The notes: generated by a model not told the origin, from the sequence alone. A stretch of DNA of 64,000 bases from Actinomycetota bacterium (GCA_026393475.1 JAPLAA010000101.1:1-64000), one strand, 5' to 3'. Positions 49,736 to 59,114 are shown, numbered from the stretch's first letter. Translations and numbers: made by a program.

Positions 49736-50024
49736 CCCCGGTCGGGTCATCGGCCTCGTCCCATCCCTGACGATCGCTCGTCGGCCGTCGTCTCCGATGC
49801 GCAGGTTCGGTCGTTGTACGCTGTTCAAGGATGAAGGGTGCGACGACGAGCGTGCGGGTCGGGATCACCGGCGACGCGCACGAGGTGAACGGATTCGTCG
49901 ACGCGATCACGCGCCGCCACGGCATCGGCGCCTCGCGACATCCCGGCGCTCGGCTGCTCGGAAGTTCGGGTCGAGCGGGTCGAGCGGGTCGGTGTTCGAA
50001 GCGCGCTCACGTCGAGTGTCAACG

Positions 50025-50789
50025 GTGAACGCCGTCGATCGCCACCATCCGCACAGCGAGGTCGCGCAGGTGGAGGCGCTCGTCGCGGCGACGCGGGCCG
50101 GCGTGGTGATCACCGAGATCGCCGACCCAGACGACCTCGACGAGCTGCGCAGCGTGCTGCACGACATCTGGGGCGTGGAGATCGTGCCGCCTCGCAACCT
50201 GCTGCGCGGCATGGCGATCGGCGGCGCCTGCCTGCAGCTGGCCCGCCTCGATGAGCGCCCGGTCGGCTTCGCCCTCGGCTTCCTCGGCTGGGAGGGCGGC
50301 GTGCACCTGCACTCGCATCAGGTGGGGGTGCTGCACGAACTGCGGGCCGCCGGTGTCGGCTACGCGCTCAAGCTCGCCCAGCGGGCACAGGCGCTGCGCC
50401 ACGGCATCACCGAGATGCGCTGGACGTACGACCCGATGCTGTTCACGAACGCGAGGTTCAACCTCGTGCGGCTCGGCGTCCGCCCGACGGCATTCCTGCC
50501 GCACTGCTACGGCGACCGTCGCGATGCGTTCAACACCGGCGACACCACCGATCGGCTCGAGGTGTCGTGGGCGCTCGACCACGCCGTCGGTGGCGCCGCC
50601 ACGGTCGCGGCGCCGGAGGATCTCCAGGTCGAGTTGCCGACCGACTACCACGCCCTCCGTGCGGGCGACGTGGCTCGTGCCGACGAGTGGCGACGTCAGG
50701 TGAGCACTGCGCTCGCAACCGCGATCTCCGATGGGCGGCGCGTGATGATGGGCGAGCGCGGCTACGTGATCCTCGGGGGCGCCGGGTGA
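50025..50789 (+). CDS. COG3375-type GNAT acetyltransferase
   Basis: This 254-residue GNAT-fold protein matches the predicted-acetyltransferase group with GFALGFLGWEGGVHLHSHQVGVLHELRAAGVGYALKLAQRAQAL and RWTYDPMLFTNARFNLVRLGVRPTAFLPHCYG. The (L)HSHQVGV and WTYDP motifs are diagnostic. GTG start at 50025. It overlaps the next small gene (GTGA). The acyl acceptor is unknown. A frame at 49831 in the 289-bp gap before it is doubtful. Confidence 0.85.
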   Translation: MNAVDRHHPHSEVAQVEALVAATRAGVVITEIADPDDLDELRSVLHDIWGVEIVPPRNLLRGMAIGGACLQLARLDERPVGFALGFLGWEGGVHLHSHQVGVLHELRAAGVGYALKLAQRAQALRHGITEMRWTYDPMLFTNARFNLVRLGVRPTAFLPHCYGDRRDAFNTGDTTDRLEVSWALDHAVGGAATVAAPEDLQVELPTDYHALRAGDVARADEWRRQVSTALATAISDGRRVMMGERGYVILGGAG

Positions 50790-50962
50790 GGATCGAGGAG
50801 TTCACCGAGTCAGCCGCGCTCGTACTCGAACGATGGATGGTGCCGACGATGCCCGGCGTCACCGTCGATCGTGGCGCACTCGCGGACCTGGGCGCGACGG
50901 TGCGAACGACGATCGACGGCCCAAGGCTGGGCGGAACGCGGTCATTCCAGGAAACCAGATGA
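50786..50962 (+). CDS. Small coupled protein of unknown function
   Basis: A 58-residue frame whose GTG start overlaps the previous stop (GTGA) and whose stop overlaps the next start (ATGA). The double overlap argues that it is translated. It reads MRIEEFTESAALVLERWMVP, then a Gly/Thr-containing part ending SFQETR. It might be a truncated front end of an enzyme gene; I cannot match it to a family. Confidence 0.55.
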   Translation: MRIEEFTESAALVLERWMVPTMPGVTVDRGALADLGATVRTTIDGPRLGGTRSFQETR

Positions 50963-51678
50963 CTGCAGCATCCCCTGCTCGCAAGCGAGGTGCGCGAGCC
51001 GAGACGCCGATCACCGCCGAGTCGATCGTCGACACGGCGTTCCGGATGATCGACGAGCGTGGCCACGAGGCGTTCTCGATGCGTGCGGTCGCCACCGAGC
51101 TCGGTGTGTTCCCGGCGACCCTGTACTGGCACGTCGGCGATCGGGCGCACTTGCTCGGTCTGGTCGAGCAGCGGTGGGTGAACGGCATCGAGACGCCGGA
51201 GGCATCCGACGACTGGCGCACCTGGATGCTCGAGCTCGCCCGTCGTTACCGAGCGCACGCCCGCCGTCATCCAAACGTGGCGCGACTCGTCAGCGTCGAG
51301 CGGTCACGCAACGTCGAGTCGCTCGCGATCCCCGACGCGATCATCGGCACGCTGTCGACGCTCGGTCTGGGCGACGACATCGTCCACGCGTACAACGCGC
51401 TGATGGGTGCCGTGCGCGGCTTCGTGGTGTTGGAGCTGTCGATGGCGAGCGATCCGCCGCCTCCGTCGGAGGTCGACGACGTCGAGCACGACATGCGCGG
51501 CATCGACCCCGATCGGTTCCCCAACATCAGCCAGCACTTCCACCTGTTCGCCGACCGCGCCCTGTCGATCTGGTGGAGCGAGGAGTCGGGCGACTCCCTC
51601 GACGACTCGTTCGAGTACCTGTTGAGCCTGCTGCTCGACGGCATCGCCGCCCGCATGCCCAAGCGCCGCCGCCCCTGA
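50959..51678 (+). CDS. TetR-family regulator
   Basis: This 239-residue TetR protein has an HTH near residues 20-65 (TAESIVDTAFRMIDERGHEAFSMRAVATELGVFPATLYWHVGDRAHLL). Its C-terminal part resembles TetR_C of the tetracycline group (ARRYRAHARRHPNVARLVSVE). The start overlaps the 58-residue gene as ATGA. It is the third gene of the coupled operon and may regulate it. Confidence 0.9.
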   Translation: MTAASPARKRGARAETPITAESIVDTAFRMIDERGHEAFSMRAVATELGVFPATLYWHVGDRAHLLGLVEQRWVNGIETPEASDDWRTWMLELARRYRAHARRHPNVARLVSVERSRNVESLAIPDAIIGTLSTLGLGDDIVHAYNALMGAVRGFVVLELSMASDPPPPSEVDDVEHDMRGIDPDRFPNISQHFHLFADRALSIWWSEESGDSLDDSFEYLLSLLLDGIAARMPKRRRP

Positions 51679-51743
51679 GTCCGGGCTCGGCCGGCCGCTC
51701 GCTCGCACGGATCGATGGTGGTTCCAGCCCGTACTCTCGCGGC

Positions 51744-52151
51744 ATGGGTCTCACGTTCGAATGGCGCGGCGCGTTCACCAATCGCGAGCTCAACGAGCTG
51801 CACGCAGCGGCGTTCGAGACCAGGGTGTTCGGCGATGACGAGTGGGACTGGGAGGAACTCACGGCGGCGCGCAGCCTGGGCTGGGTGATCTCACGTGACG
51901 GCGATCGGCTCGTGGGGTTCGTGAACGTGATCTGGGACGGACTGGTGCACGCGTGGATCCAGGACGTGATGGTCGACCCGCGGGACCATCGACGGGGTGT
52001 CGGGAGACAGCTGGTGGCCGACGCCGTGTCGGCGGCTCGCCAGGCCGGCTGCGACTGGCTGCACGTCGACTTCGACGACGACCTCCGCAGCTTCTACTAC
52101 GACGCCTGCGGCTTCCGCCCGACCAACGCCGGCCTCATCGCCCTGCAGTGA
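51744..52151 (+). CDS. GNAT-family N-acetyltransferase
   Basis: This 135-residue protein has a GNAT core with IQDVMVDPRDHRRGVGRQLVADAVSAARQAGCDWLHVDFDDDL (acetyl-CoA P-loop RRGVGR) and FYYDACGFRPTNAGL. It is compact, at the minimum length of the family. Substrate unknown. Confidence 0.87.
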   Translation: MGLTFEWRGAFTNRELNELHAAAFETRVFGDDEWDWEELTAARSLGWVISRDGDRLVGFVNVIWDGLVHAWIQDVMVDPRDHRRGVGRQLVADAVSAARQAGCDWLHVDFDDDLRSFYYDACGFRPTNAGLIALQ

Positions 52152-52244
52152 CGTCCACGTCGAGCGATCGACGTGCGGGCCGAGTCTGATCGACCGGCCG
52201 GCTGACCTCGAGTTGCCGCGGGCCGCCAGGCATACGATCGCCAT

Positions 52245-52889
52245 GTGGACGTGCTCGAGCTGCGATTCGTGGTGTATCGGCATTTCGTCGACACCGGGTC
52301 TGCTCCGACGCGACAGCACCTCGGTGAGCTCGTCGGCGATCTCGACACCGCCGATCGCTTGCTCCGCGAGCTCCACGATCGACACATGCTCGTGCTCGAC
52401 GATCGTCCCGTTCGTCGCGGTGAGATCCGCATGGCGTTGCCCTTCGCGGCTGAACCGACCGACTTCCGCGTCGCCACAGACGACGGCGCCTGGTGGGCGA
52501 ACTGTGCCTGGGACTCGCTCGCGATCCTCGCTGCACTGCACAGCGACGGGCGCGTCCGATCCACCTGGTCCGACACCGGGGAGCCGCTCGAGCTCACCGT
52601 CAGCAATGGCGAGCTCGACAGCGTCGAGGGTTTCATCTCCTTCCCGCTGCCCGCGAGCCAGTGGTGGGACGACATCGTCTTCACTTGAGGCAACATCACG
52701 TTCCTCCGGTCGGAGGACATGCAAGGCCCAGGTCGTGAAGCCGTCGATCTGGCCCTGATGTGGACCCTGTCGCAGGCCTGGTACGGAGATCGCCTCGAAC
52801 GATCGTTCAGCGGCAGGACGCTCGAGGAGACGCAACGTCTGCTCGACGACGTGGGCCTCACGACCCCCTTCTGGCAACTCCGACCCTGA
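52245..52889 (+). CDS. MerB-like organomercurial lyase homologue with in-frame TGA (candidate selenocysteine)
   Basis: Read through one TGA at 52686-52688, the frame gives 214 residues, the usual length of MerB-like proteins. Residues 1-60 are a winged-helix-type front. Cys87 and Asp90 in WANCAWDSLAI align with catalytic Cys96 and Asp99 of MerB. The TGA is codon 148 in WDDIVFT-TGA-GNITFLRSED, where MerB has catalytic Cys159. Spacing is 61 residues here and 63 in MerB. Codons after the TGA keep GC-rich third positions and end at a normal stop. Either Sec is inserted there or the gene is a recent pseudogene. GTG start at 52245. Confidence 0.6.
52702..52717 (+). promoter_or_regulatory. SECIS-like hairpin after the in-frame TGA
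   Basis: TCCTCC-GGTC-GGAGGA forms a six-base-pair hairpin with a GGTC loop, 19 bases from the TGA to the first loop base. Bacterial SECIS elements have a stem-loop with G in the first two loop positions about 16-37 bases downstream; the E. coli fdhF element also has GGUC within its loop. The stem is short, so chance is not excluded. Confidence 0.5.
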
Positions 52890-52913
52890 GCACGACCCGC
52901 CGGCGGTGCTGAC

Positions 52914-52926
52914 TTCCCGCAGGAAA
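52914..52926. repeat. TTCCCGC-centred palindrome upstream of the DUF222/HNH gene
   Basis: TTCCCGCAGGAAA lies before the DUF222/HNH gene; a very similar perfect palindrome, TTTCCCGCGGGAAA, lies directly after it at 54017-54030. Similar flanking sequences on both sides of a gene often repeated in actinobacterial genomes suggest element boundaries. Confidence 0.45.
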
Positions 52927-53009
52927 TCCGTCGAGCATCGGGGAATCGGTGTCGCACCCCTTCGTCATGATCGGGTGATGGAACTGTGTGATGTCGCGAC
53001 CGAACATCG

Positions 53010-54005
53010 GTGCAGCACTGGTTGTCGTGGAAGTGCGGGCTCGCTTCGGTTGCTGCGTCGGAACGGTTGCGGGTCGCGAAGGCGCTCCAGGAGTTGCCGC
53101 TCGTCAAGCAGGCGTTCTGGGACGGGCATCTGTCGTACTCGAAGGTGCGCGAGCTCACTCGTGTCGTCACGCCGGAGACCGAGCACCGGTGGTGTGAGGT
53201 GGCCCAGCACCTCACGGCCGGCCAACTGGCGAAGCTCGTCGCCGCGGGCCGCCGCGCGACTCGTCAGGAGGATGCTGCACAGGTGGATGGGCGGAGCTTC
53301 CGTTGGGCGACCGACGAGGATGGTGGGATCACCATCACGGTCCGTCTGCCCGCCGACAGCGGGGCGGCGGCGGTGGCGGCGGTACGTGCGGCGGCGAAGA
53401 TCGAGCGTGGCGTGAAGCTCGCTCAGACGCAGGCCGATGCGTTCGTCGAGCTGTTGCTGGGCCGGAGCGAGGTGTCGGTCGAGGTGATCGCGCATGTGTC
53501 CGACGACGGTCATGCGATCCTGGACAACGGCAATCCGATCTCGACCGAGCTCGCTGAATGCCTCTCCTGTGATGGTGCGGTGACAACGGTCGTGGACACG
53601 CCGGAGGGTCCGATCGAGCGGGATCGGCAGGCTGCGCCGAATCGGCGTCAGCGACGATTCCTGCAGCGGCGGCATCCGACGTGTCAGTTCCCCGGCTGTC
53701 ATCACGCGGGCACGTTCGATGCGCATCACGTGATCGAGCGAGCCAAGGGCGGCAGGACCAAGCTGAACAACCTGGTGAGGTTGTGTTGGTTGCATCACCG
53801 CATGGTGCACCTCCACGGACTGGTGCTCACCTTGCACCGTGATCGCACGCTCACGGTCGCGACCGCGGACGGTCGTGCGATCGATCGTCCGATCCCGATC
53901 ACCGACTTCACCGTCGATCGTCCCGAGGATCCGAACCGGCTCGGAGGCTGGTCGGGCCAGCAGATGGACCTCCCGTACGTCGTCGCGACCGTCCTGGGCG
54001 GCTGA
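53010..54005 (+). CDS. DUF222/HNH endonuclease-domain protein, N-terminally truncated
   Basis: This 331-residue protein has the DUF222 domain from HWLSWKCGLASVAASERLRVAKAL and a C-terminal HNH nuclease motif (CQFPGCHHAGTFDAHHVIERAKGG, then NLVRLCWLHHRMVHLHG). The in-frame homology starts three codons before the GTG (RTS), and an in-frame stop lies at 52989. The usual first 50-60 residues are missing, so it is probably a 5'-deleted copy. These genes are multicopy in many actinobacteria (REP13E12-like) and suspected to be mobile. Confidence 0.82.
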   Translation: MQHWLSWKCGLASVAASERLRVAKALQELPLVKQAFWDGHLSYSKVRELTRVVTPETEHRWCEVAQHLTAGQLAKLVAAGRRATRQEDAAQVDGRSFRWATDEDGGITITVRLPADSGAAAVAAVRAAAKIERGVKLAQTQADAFVELLLGRSEVSVEVIAHVSDDGHAILDNGNPISTELAECLSCDGAVTTVVDTPEGPIERDRQAAPNRRQRRFLQRRHPTCQFPGCHHAGTFDAHHVIERAKGGRTKLNNLVRLCWLHHRMVHLHGLVLTLHRDRTLTVATADGRAIDRPIPITDFTVDRPEDPNRLGGWSGQQMDLPYVVATVLGG

Positions 54006-54016
54006 ACGGTCGCCGG

Positions 54017-54030
54017 TTTCCCGCGGGAAA
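54017..54030. repeat. TTTCCCGCGGGAAA palindrome after the DUF222/HNH gene
   Basis: A perfect 14-bp palindrome, 11 bases after the DUF222/HNH stop, matching the imperfect copy at 52914 upstream of the gene. It could also act as a short terminator stem. The following 140 bp to the ABC ATPase gene end contain nothing I can assign. Confidence 0.45.
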
Positions 54031-54172
54031 ACGCTTCGCCAGTGTCGACCTCTCACCATCTGCAACTGGGTTGGGTGGTTCAGGTAGCGCAGAGCTGCCG
54101 AGAGGGGGCTTGTATCGGGCCAGGCTGGGCAAGCTCCGAATCACCGTCGCCTGGTGATGGTCGTCGAGACGG

Positions 54173-54895
54173 TCAGTGCACCGCTGCGAGCGGCGCCGAT
54201 GCCAGCCGACCGTCGCTCATGTGGACCGTGCGATCCGCATAGCGAGTGATTCGCTCGTCGTGGGTGACGACGATCGCCGCGGTCGAGCGGGCCTTCATCT
54301 CGGTGTGGATCAGCTGCATCACCTGATCGCCGAGCTTGGTGTCGAGCGCGCTCGTCGGCTCGTCGAACAGCACGAGACCCGGCTGGTTCATCAGCGCCCG
54401 TCCGATGGCGACGCGCTGACGCTGGCCGCCCGACAGCTGTGACGGCAGATTGCCGGCACGGTCGGTGAGACCCAACTCGTCGAGCAACTGGTCGGCCCGG
54501 CGACGGGCGTCGGCGCGGCGCCGGGCACCGAGCTCGTCGACGATCAACAGGTTCTCCCTCGCCGTCAGGAACGGGACGAGGTTGACCGACTGGAACACGA
54601 AGCCGATCCGCTGCTGGCGGAAGCCGGTCAGTTCCTTCGCCGAGAACGAGGAGATGTCGGTCCCGGCGACGGCCACACGGCCGCTGGTCGGCGTGAGGAT
54701 GCCGCCGGCGATCGAGCAGAGCGTGGTCTTGCCCGAGCCCGATGGGCCGACGAGCGCCACGATCTCGCCGGGCGCGATCTCCAGGTGCACGTCGTCGACC
54801 GCGACGACCTCGGTGTCGCCGGTCGGGAAGACCTTGCGGACGCCGTCCAGGACGAGCGACGCGTTCGAGGACGAGTTCGACGGGGTGGTGTTCAT
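54173..54895 (-). CDS. ABC transporter ATPase (MacB/LolD type)
   Basis: This 240-residue ATPase has Walker A GPSGSGKTT (near residue 50), Q-loop FVFQSVNLVPFLTARENLL, signature LSGGQRQRVAIGRAL, Walker B LVLFDEPTSALD and switch His in VVTHDERI. This type powers FtsX/MacB exporters for lipids, peptides or antibiotics, and partners the two permease genes upstream on the same strand. Start overlaps the permease stop by four bases. Confidence 0.94.
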   Translation of the reverse strand: MNTTPSNSSSNASLVLDGVRKVFPTGDTEVVAVDDVHLEIAPGEIVALVGPSGSGKTTLCSIAGGILTPTSGRVAVAGTDISSFSAKELTGFRQQRIGFVFQSVNLVPFLTARENLLIVDELGARRRADARRRADQLLDELGLTDRAGNLPSQLSGGQRQRVAIGRALMNQPGLVLFDEPTSALDTKLGDQVMQLIHTEMKARSTAAIVVTHDERITRYADRTVHMSDGRLASAPLAAVH

Positions 54896-55995
54896 GATGC
54901 GGTTCCGATCACTGAGGCGGGTTCGATGCGAAGGACGCGGCGCAGCGTGAGGGCGGCGCCGACGATGGAGGCGAGCAACAGGAGCGCGGCCGAGGTGGCC
55001 ATCCGGGCTGGGTCGAGCGCGAACAGGATCGAGTCCGGTGGTACCAGGGCGTCGAAGGCGATGGTCAACGGCACGGCGACGGCGAGGGCGACGAGGGTGA
55101 GGAGCACCGCCTGCACCATCACGCCGGCGAACAGCGTGCGGTTGCGAGCGCCGATCGCCTTGAGCACGCCGTAGAGGCCGAGCCGCTCGCTGGTCAGCAG
55201 TGCGAAGAACAGCGCGACCACGGCGGCGGCGATGACGGTCGTGACGATGATGATGGACTGCAGCACGCCGCCGTCGATCGGCTCGATGGCCGCAGCCGCG
55301 TCGGCCCGGGTGAGCGTCTCGGTACCGCCCGTCGCCGCGTCGATCGCGGCTGCCGCAGCGCTCGGGTCGGCGCCGGGTTCGAGCCGCACCTGCAGCACCT
55401 GCTGGTCGCCGTCGGCGAGCACCTCGTCGGGTTTGTTCTCGGCGACCAGCGCAGCGAACGCGGCGTCGTCGACCCAGATCGTGCCCTGCGCCAGATATGC
55501 CGTGTCGTCGAGGAAGCCCCTGATGGTCACCGGTGTCCGCGCGGGGCCGAGCAGCAGCGTGGTACCGGCATCGACGCCCAACTCCTCGAGGCGTCGATCC
55601 GCCCAGGCCTCGCCGGCCGGGATCTGGGCGATGTCGAGCACCCCGAGCTCGGTGCCGAACACCGACACGTCGATCAGGTCTCGCGGGTCACCACCGTCGC
55701 GTCGCGCGCCGAGCTGTGTCAGGCGCAGAGCGCCGACGGCCTCGACGCCGGGCACCCCGGTGACGGTGCTGCGAACGTCGGCGGCGACGAGGCTCTGGAC
55801 GATGCTGCGCTCAGCAGTGTCCGCGAAGACGAGCAGCTCGACCGGTTGGGCGCGCACGGCGCCGTCGTTGCCGCCGTTCAGGCCGTCGCTCAACCCTCCG
55901 AGCACCATCAGCAGGGTCGCGATCAGGAACAGGATCACGCCTGCGGTGACGAAGCGTCCGGGGCGGCGACGCAGTTCGGTGATGGCGAGGTTCAT
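54892..55995 (-). CDS. FtsX-family ABC permease
   Basis: This 367-residue permease has an N-terminal helix (GRFVTAGVILFLIATLLMVLG), a large extracytoplasmic domain (about 45-235) and three C-terminal helices (IIIVTTVIAAAVVALFFALL, the GVMVQAVLLTLVALAVAVPL part and ASIVGAALTLRRVLRIEPASVIG). This is the MacB/FtsX layout. It overlaps both its ATPase gene and the second permease gene by four bases. Confidence 0.9.
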   Translation of the reverse strand: MNLAITELRRRPGRFVTAGVILFLIATLLMVLGGLSDGLNGGNDGAVRAQPVELLVFADTAERSIVQSLVAADVRSTVTGVPGVEAVGALRLTQLGARRDGGDPRDLIDVSVFGTELGVLDIAQIPAGEAWADRRLEELGVDAGTTLLLGPARTPVTIRGFLDDTAYLAQGTIWVDDAAFAALVAENKPDEVLADGDQQVLQVRLEPGADPSAAAAAIDAATGGTETLTRADAAAAIEPIDGGVLQSIIIVTTVIAAAVVALFFALLTSERLGLYGVLKAIGARNRTLFAGVMVQAVLLTLVALAVAVPLTIAFDALVPPDSILFALDPARMATSAALLLLASIVGAALTLRRVLRIEPASVIGTAS

Positions 55996-57107
55996 CGTGT
56001 TGCTCCTGTGGTGGCGACGATCGGGTCGACGGCGAGCACGCGGCGCGCCGAGGCGAGCGCGCTCAGCACGCCCAGGACGGAGAGGGCGACGATCCAGAAG
56101 ACGAGTGCGGTCGGCTCCGGTCGAAGAGCGAGGTCGCCGATCTCCTGACGGGCGACGAGCAGGTACAGGCCCGAGGCGAGGCCGAGGCCGACGCCGAGGA
56201 CGATGACGACCTGCACCAGCAGCGCCTGCACGAGCCGGCGTGCCGGCGCCCCGATGGCCCGCAGCAGCGTGAGTGTCGCCGACTTCTGAGTCGTCAGGAT
56301 CAGGAAGAACAGACCGGTCACCAACGGCACGACCACGCCGAACAGGCCGAGCACCACCCGGAAGGAGCTGGTGATCGACTCGACGGCTGGGTTCGTGTCG
56401 GCTGCCGTCGCCCGTGGGGCGGCGTCGAGGTCGTCGCTGATCGCGTTGATCGCGGTCACGAGTGCGCCGTCGCCGACCCCGTCGGCCGAGCGGACCCCGA
56501 GTGCGTTGGCCGGTGGGAGCCCGGCCGCTGGGTTCCTCGTCTGCAGCACCGACAGGTAGGTGTCGGTGTCGGTGAACATCGTGGGCAGGCCGTTCAGGCC
56601 GACATCGTCGGCCACGCCGACGACGGTGAGTTCGAGCCCGGTGGGTTGCACCTCCACGCGGGAGCCCAGTTCGAACCCGAGCGCGACGTCGGCAGCGCTG
56701 ACGACGACCTCGCCGGGCGCGGCAGACAGGCGGCCCTCCACGAGATCGTCCGGACCGCCGAGGCTCGCGTCGTCGTAGCCGAGCACCGACGTCGCCTGGC
56801 TGACACCGTCGACGAGCACCGGGAAGGTGCCCTGGCGGATGGCGGCGGCCCCGCCCACCTCGTCGAGCGCCTCGATCGCCGCCTGCTGATCGGCGGTGAC
56901 CGTGGAGCCCTGGAGGAATCGGCGACCGTCCACGTTGAACACGAGCACCGGTGCGGTCTGGTTGCGGATGCCGCCCGAGAGCGACCGCAGGAGGCTCGAC
57001 TGGATGGCCTGCTGGAACAGGATCAGGAACGCGAGCAGCGCGATCGCCCCGGCGAGGAGGACGAATCGGGCCTTGGCACGCCTGATCTCGGCGAGGGCGA
57101 GGAACAT
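55992..57107 (-). CDS. FtsX-family ABC permease
   Basis: This 371-residue permease has the same topology as its neighbour: EIRRAKARFVLLAGAIALLAFLILF at the start, an extracytoplasmic domain, and C-terminal helices with LLRAIGAPARRLVQALLVQVVIVLGVGLGLASGLYLL. The two permeases and the ATPase form one exporter. It is first in the operon; the 160-bp gap to the divergent histidine kinase holds the promoters. ATG at 57107. Confidence 0.9.
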   Translation of the reverse strand: MFLALAEIRRAKARFVLLAGAIALLAFLILFQQAIQSSLLRSLSGGIRNQTAPVLVFNVDGRRFLQGSTVTADQQAAIEALDEVGGAAAIRQGTFPVLVDGVSQATSVLGYDDASLGGPDDLVEGRLSAAPGEVVVSAADVALGFELGSRVEVQPTGLELTVVGVADDVGLNGLPTMFTDTDTYLSVLQTRNPAAGLPPANALGVRSADGVGDGALVTAINAISDDLDAAPRATAADTNPAVESITSSFRVVLGLFGVVVPLVTGLFFLILTTQKSATLTLLRAIGAPARRLVQALLVQVVIVLGVGLGLASGLYLLVARQEIGDLALRPEPTALVFWIVALSVLGVLSALASARRVLAVDPIVATTGATR

Positions 57108-57267
57108 GACGACGAGTGAAGCCCCGACGCCCTGCGCCTCCCGTCGTCCGATCGGCTCGATCGACGCGTCGGCGCTGGTCGGAAGGGATGGCGGTGGGTC
57201 ATCCGAAAGGATGAACGACACGGCGGACCGGTGACGGAACGGGCCCCGTCGTGGCATCCTCGACGCC

Positions 57268-58452
57268 ATGTTCCGGCCGCAACGCCTGCTCGTGCGCGAC
57301 ACGCTCCTCGCGATCCCTGCCGCGGTCATCGCCACCATGGCGTCGGCGACGAACGAATGGCCGACGCGACCCGACTCGGTCGCGGTGCAGATCGGCTTCG
57401 GCGCCTACGCGATCGCGGTGTTGATGTTCCGTCGCACCTACCCGGTCGCCACGTGGGCGATCGCCGTGATCGGCGCCGCTGTCACCGCGCCGCTGGTGTT
57501 GCGTGCCGAGCCCTCGCAGGTGGTGCTCGCGTTCGGCCTGTACTCGCTCCTCGCCACGTCCGACCGGGTCGAGCCGATCAAGGCCGCAGCCGTGTCGTAT
57601 GCGGCAGCCCTCGGCGGGACATTGCTGATGGACGTCCAGCTCGACCACGGCATCCGCGTCGACACCTTCCTGATGCCGGCCCTCACCGTGATGTACGGCG
57701 CAGGACTCGGAGCGGTCGTGCGCGTCAATCGTCGCACCGCGGCCGACCTGGCCGAACGCAACGAGGAGCTGCTCGCGCTCAACGAGGTCGCTCGTCGCGA
57801 GGCGGTGCTGGCCGAACGCAGCCGCATCGCCCGCGAACTCCACGACATCGTCGCCCACCATGTGAGCGGCATGGTGCTCCACGCCCGCGCGGCACGCGAC
57901 GCCATCGACCGTCAACCGCAGGGTGTCGACTCCGCGGGTGCTCGCGATGCGCTGCACACGATCGCGGAGAGCGGCAGCGAGGCGCTCGGCTCGATGCGTG
58001 GCCTCCTGTCGATCCTGCGCGACGGCGAGCTCGACCTGGCGCCCCAACCGGAACTCGGTGACCTCGGGTCGCTCGTCGACTCCATGGCGGCTCGCGGGCT
58101 GCCCACCACGCTCGATCTCGTCGGCCCGCCGCGGCAGGCGCCGCCCGACGTACAGCTCTCCGCGTACCGCATCGTGCAGGAGGCGCTCACCAACGCCTCG
58201 CGCCACGCCCACGCCCAGCGGTGCGCGGTCACGGTGTCGTGGGAGGCTCACGGCGTCCATCTCACCATCGACGACAACGGCGTGGGCCCCGATACCGGCT
58301 ACCGCGAGGGGCACGGCATCGTGGGGATGCGGGAGCGGGCGGCCCTCGTCGGCGGATCGGTCACCGTCGGACGTTCGCCCTCGGGTGGCTGGCGCGTGGA
58401 TGCCCATCTCCCCGTCGCTCCCGTTCCCGCCGCTGCGGACGTCGTCGCGTGA
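57268..58452 (+). CDS. Sensor histidine kinase (NarL/DesK type)
   Basis: This 394-residue kinase has about four to five N-terminal membrane helices (residues 10-150) and a HisKA_3 dimerisation segment [20 protein letters not shown] with the phosphorylated His. A HATPase domain follows with [44 protein letters not shown]. It pairs with the response regulator encoded next (GTGA overlap). It lies divergent from the MacB-type exporter, as in antibiotic-sensing modules. Confidence 0.93.
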   Translation: MFRPQRLLVRDTLLAIPAAVIATMASATNEWPTRPDSVAVQIGFGAYAIAVLMFRRTYPVATWAIAVIGAAVTAPLVLRAEPSQVVLAFGLYSLLATSDRVEPIKAAAVSYAAALGGTLLMDVQLDHGIRVDTFLMPALTVMYGAGLGAVVRVNRRTAADLAERNEELLALNEVARREAVLAERSRIARELHDIVAHHVSGMVLHARAARDAIDRQPQGVDSAGARDALHTIAESGSEALGSMRGLLSILRDGELDLAPQPELGDLGSLVDSMAARGLPTTLDLVGPPRQAPPDVQLSAYRIVQEALTNASRHAHAQRCAVTVSWEAHGVHLTIDDNGVGPDTGYREGHGIVGMRERAALVGGSVTVGRSPSGGWRVDAHLPVAPVPAAADVVA

Positions 58453-59114
58453 GCATCCGCGTCCTGTTGGTCGACGACCAGGCGATCGTCCGCAGCGGGC
58501 TCAAGCTCGCGCTCTCCGACGTGGCCGAGATCACCGTCGTCGGCGAGGCCGCCGACGGTCGTGAGGCGATCGTGCAGGCCGAGCTCACCCGGCCCGACGT
58601 CGTGGTGATGGACGTGCGCATGCCCCGAGTCGACGGGATCAGCGCCACGGAGGGGGTGCTCGCCGCCGTGCCAGGGGTGAAGGTGCTGATGCTGTCCACC
58701 TTCGGCGAGGACGAGTACGTGTTCGGCGCACTGCGCGCCGGGGCGAGCGGCTATCTGCTGAAGGACGCAGAGCCACGCGACATCGCCGCGGCGGTCCTCG
58801 CCGTCGATGCCGGCGAATCGGTCGTCGCCCCTGCCGTCACGCGCAGCCTGATCGAGGCAGCGCTCGCCGCACCCGCATCGCCGACCGTGCAGGGTCCTCG
58901 GCTCGACGAGGTGCTGTCGCCACGCGAGCTCGAGGTGCTCAAGCTCATCGCCACGGGCCGGTCGAACCAGCAGATCGCACGCGAGCTGTACCTCAGCGAA
59001 CCGACCGTGAAGACCCACGTCTCCGCGCTCCTGGGCAAGCTCGGGTTGCGCAGTCGCGTGCAGGCGGTGGTGCTGGCCTACGAGACCGGGCTGGTCACGC
59101 CCGGCCGTACGTGA
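58449..59114 (+). CDS. LuxR/NarL-type response regulator
   Basis: This 221-residue regulator has a receiver domain ([15 protein letters not shown], phospho-Asp in [13 protein letters not shown], Thr in [26 protein letters not shown]) and a C-terminal LuxR HTH ([44 protein letters not shown]). It starts on the last bases of the kinase gene. It probably controls the exporter on the other strand. Confidence 0.95.
   Translation: MSIRVLLVDDQAIVRSGLKLALSDVAEITVVGEAADGREAIVQAELTRPDVVVMDVRMPRVDGISATEGVLAAVPGVKVLMLSTFGEDEYVFGALRAGASGYLLKDAEPRDIAAAVLAVDAGESVVAPAVTRSLIEAALAAPASPTVQGPRLDEVLSPRELEVLKLIATGRSNQQIARELYLSEPTVKTHVSALLGKLGLRSRVQAVVLAYETGLVTPGRT

Noticed and set aside
49831-50028. 65-codon frame MKGATTSVRVGITGDAHEVNG upstream of the acetyltransferase
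   Set aside because: The second half turns Arg/Gly-rich without structure, there is no family match, and it overlaps the acetyltransferase start in another frame. Coding is possible but not supported.
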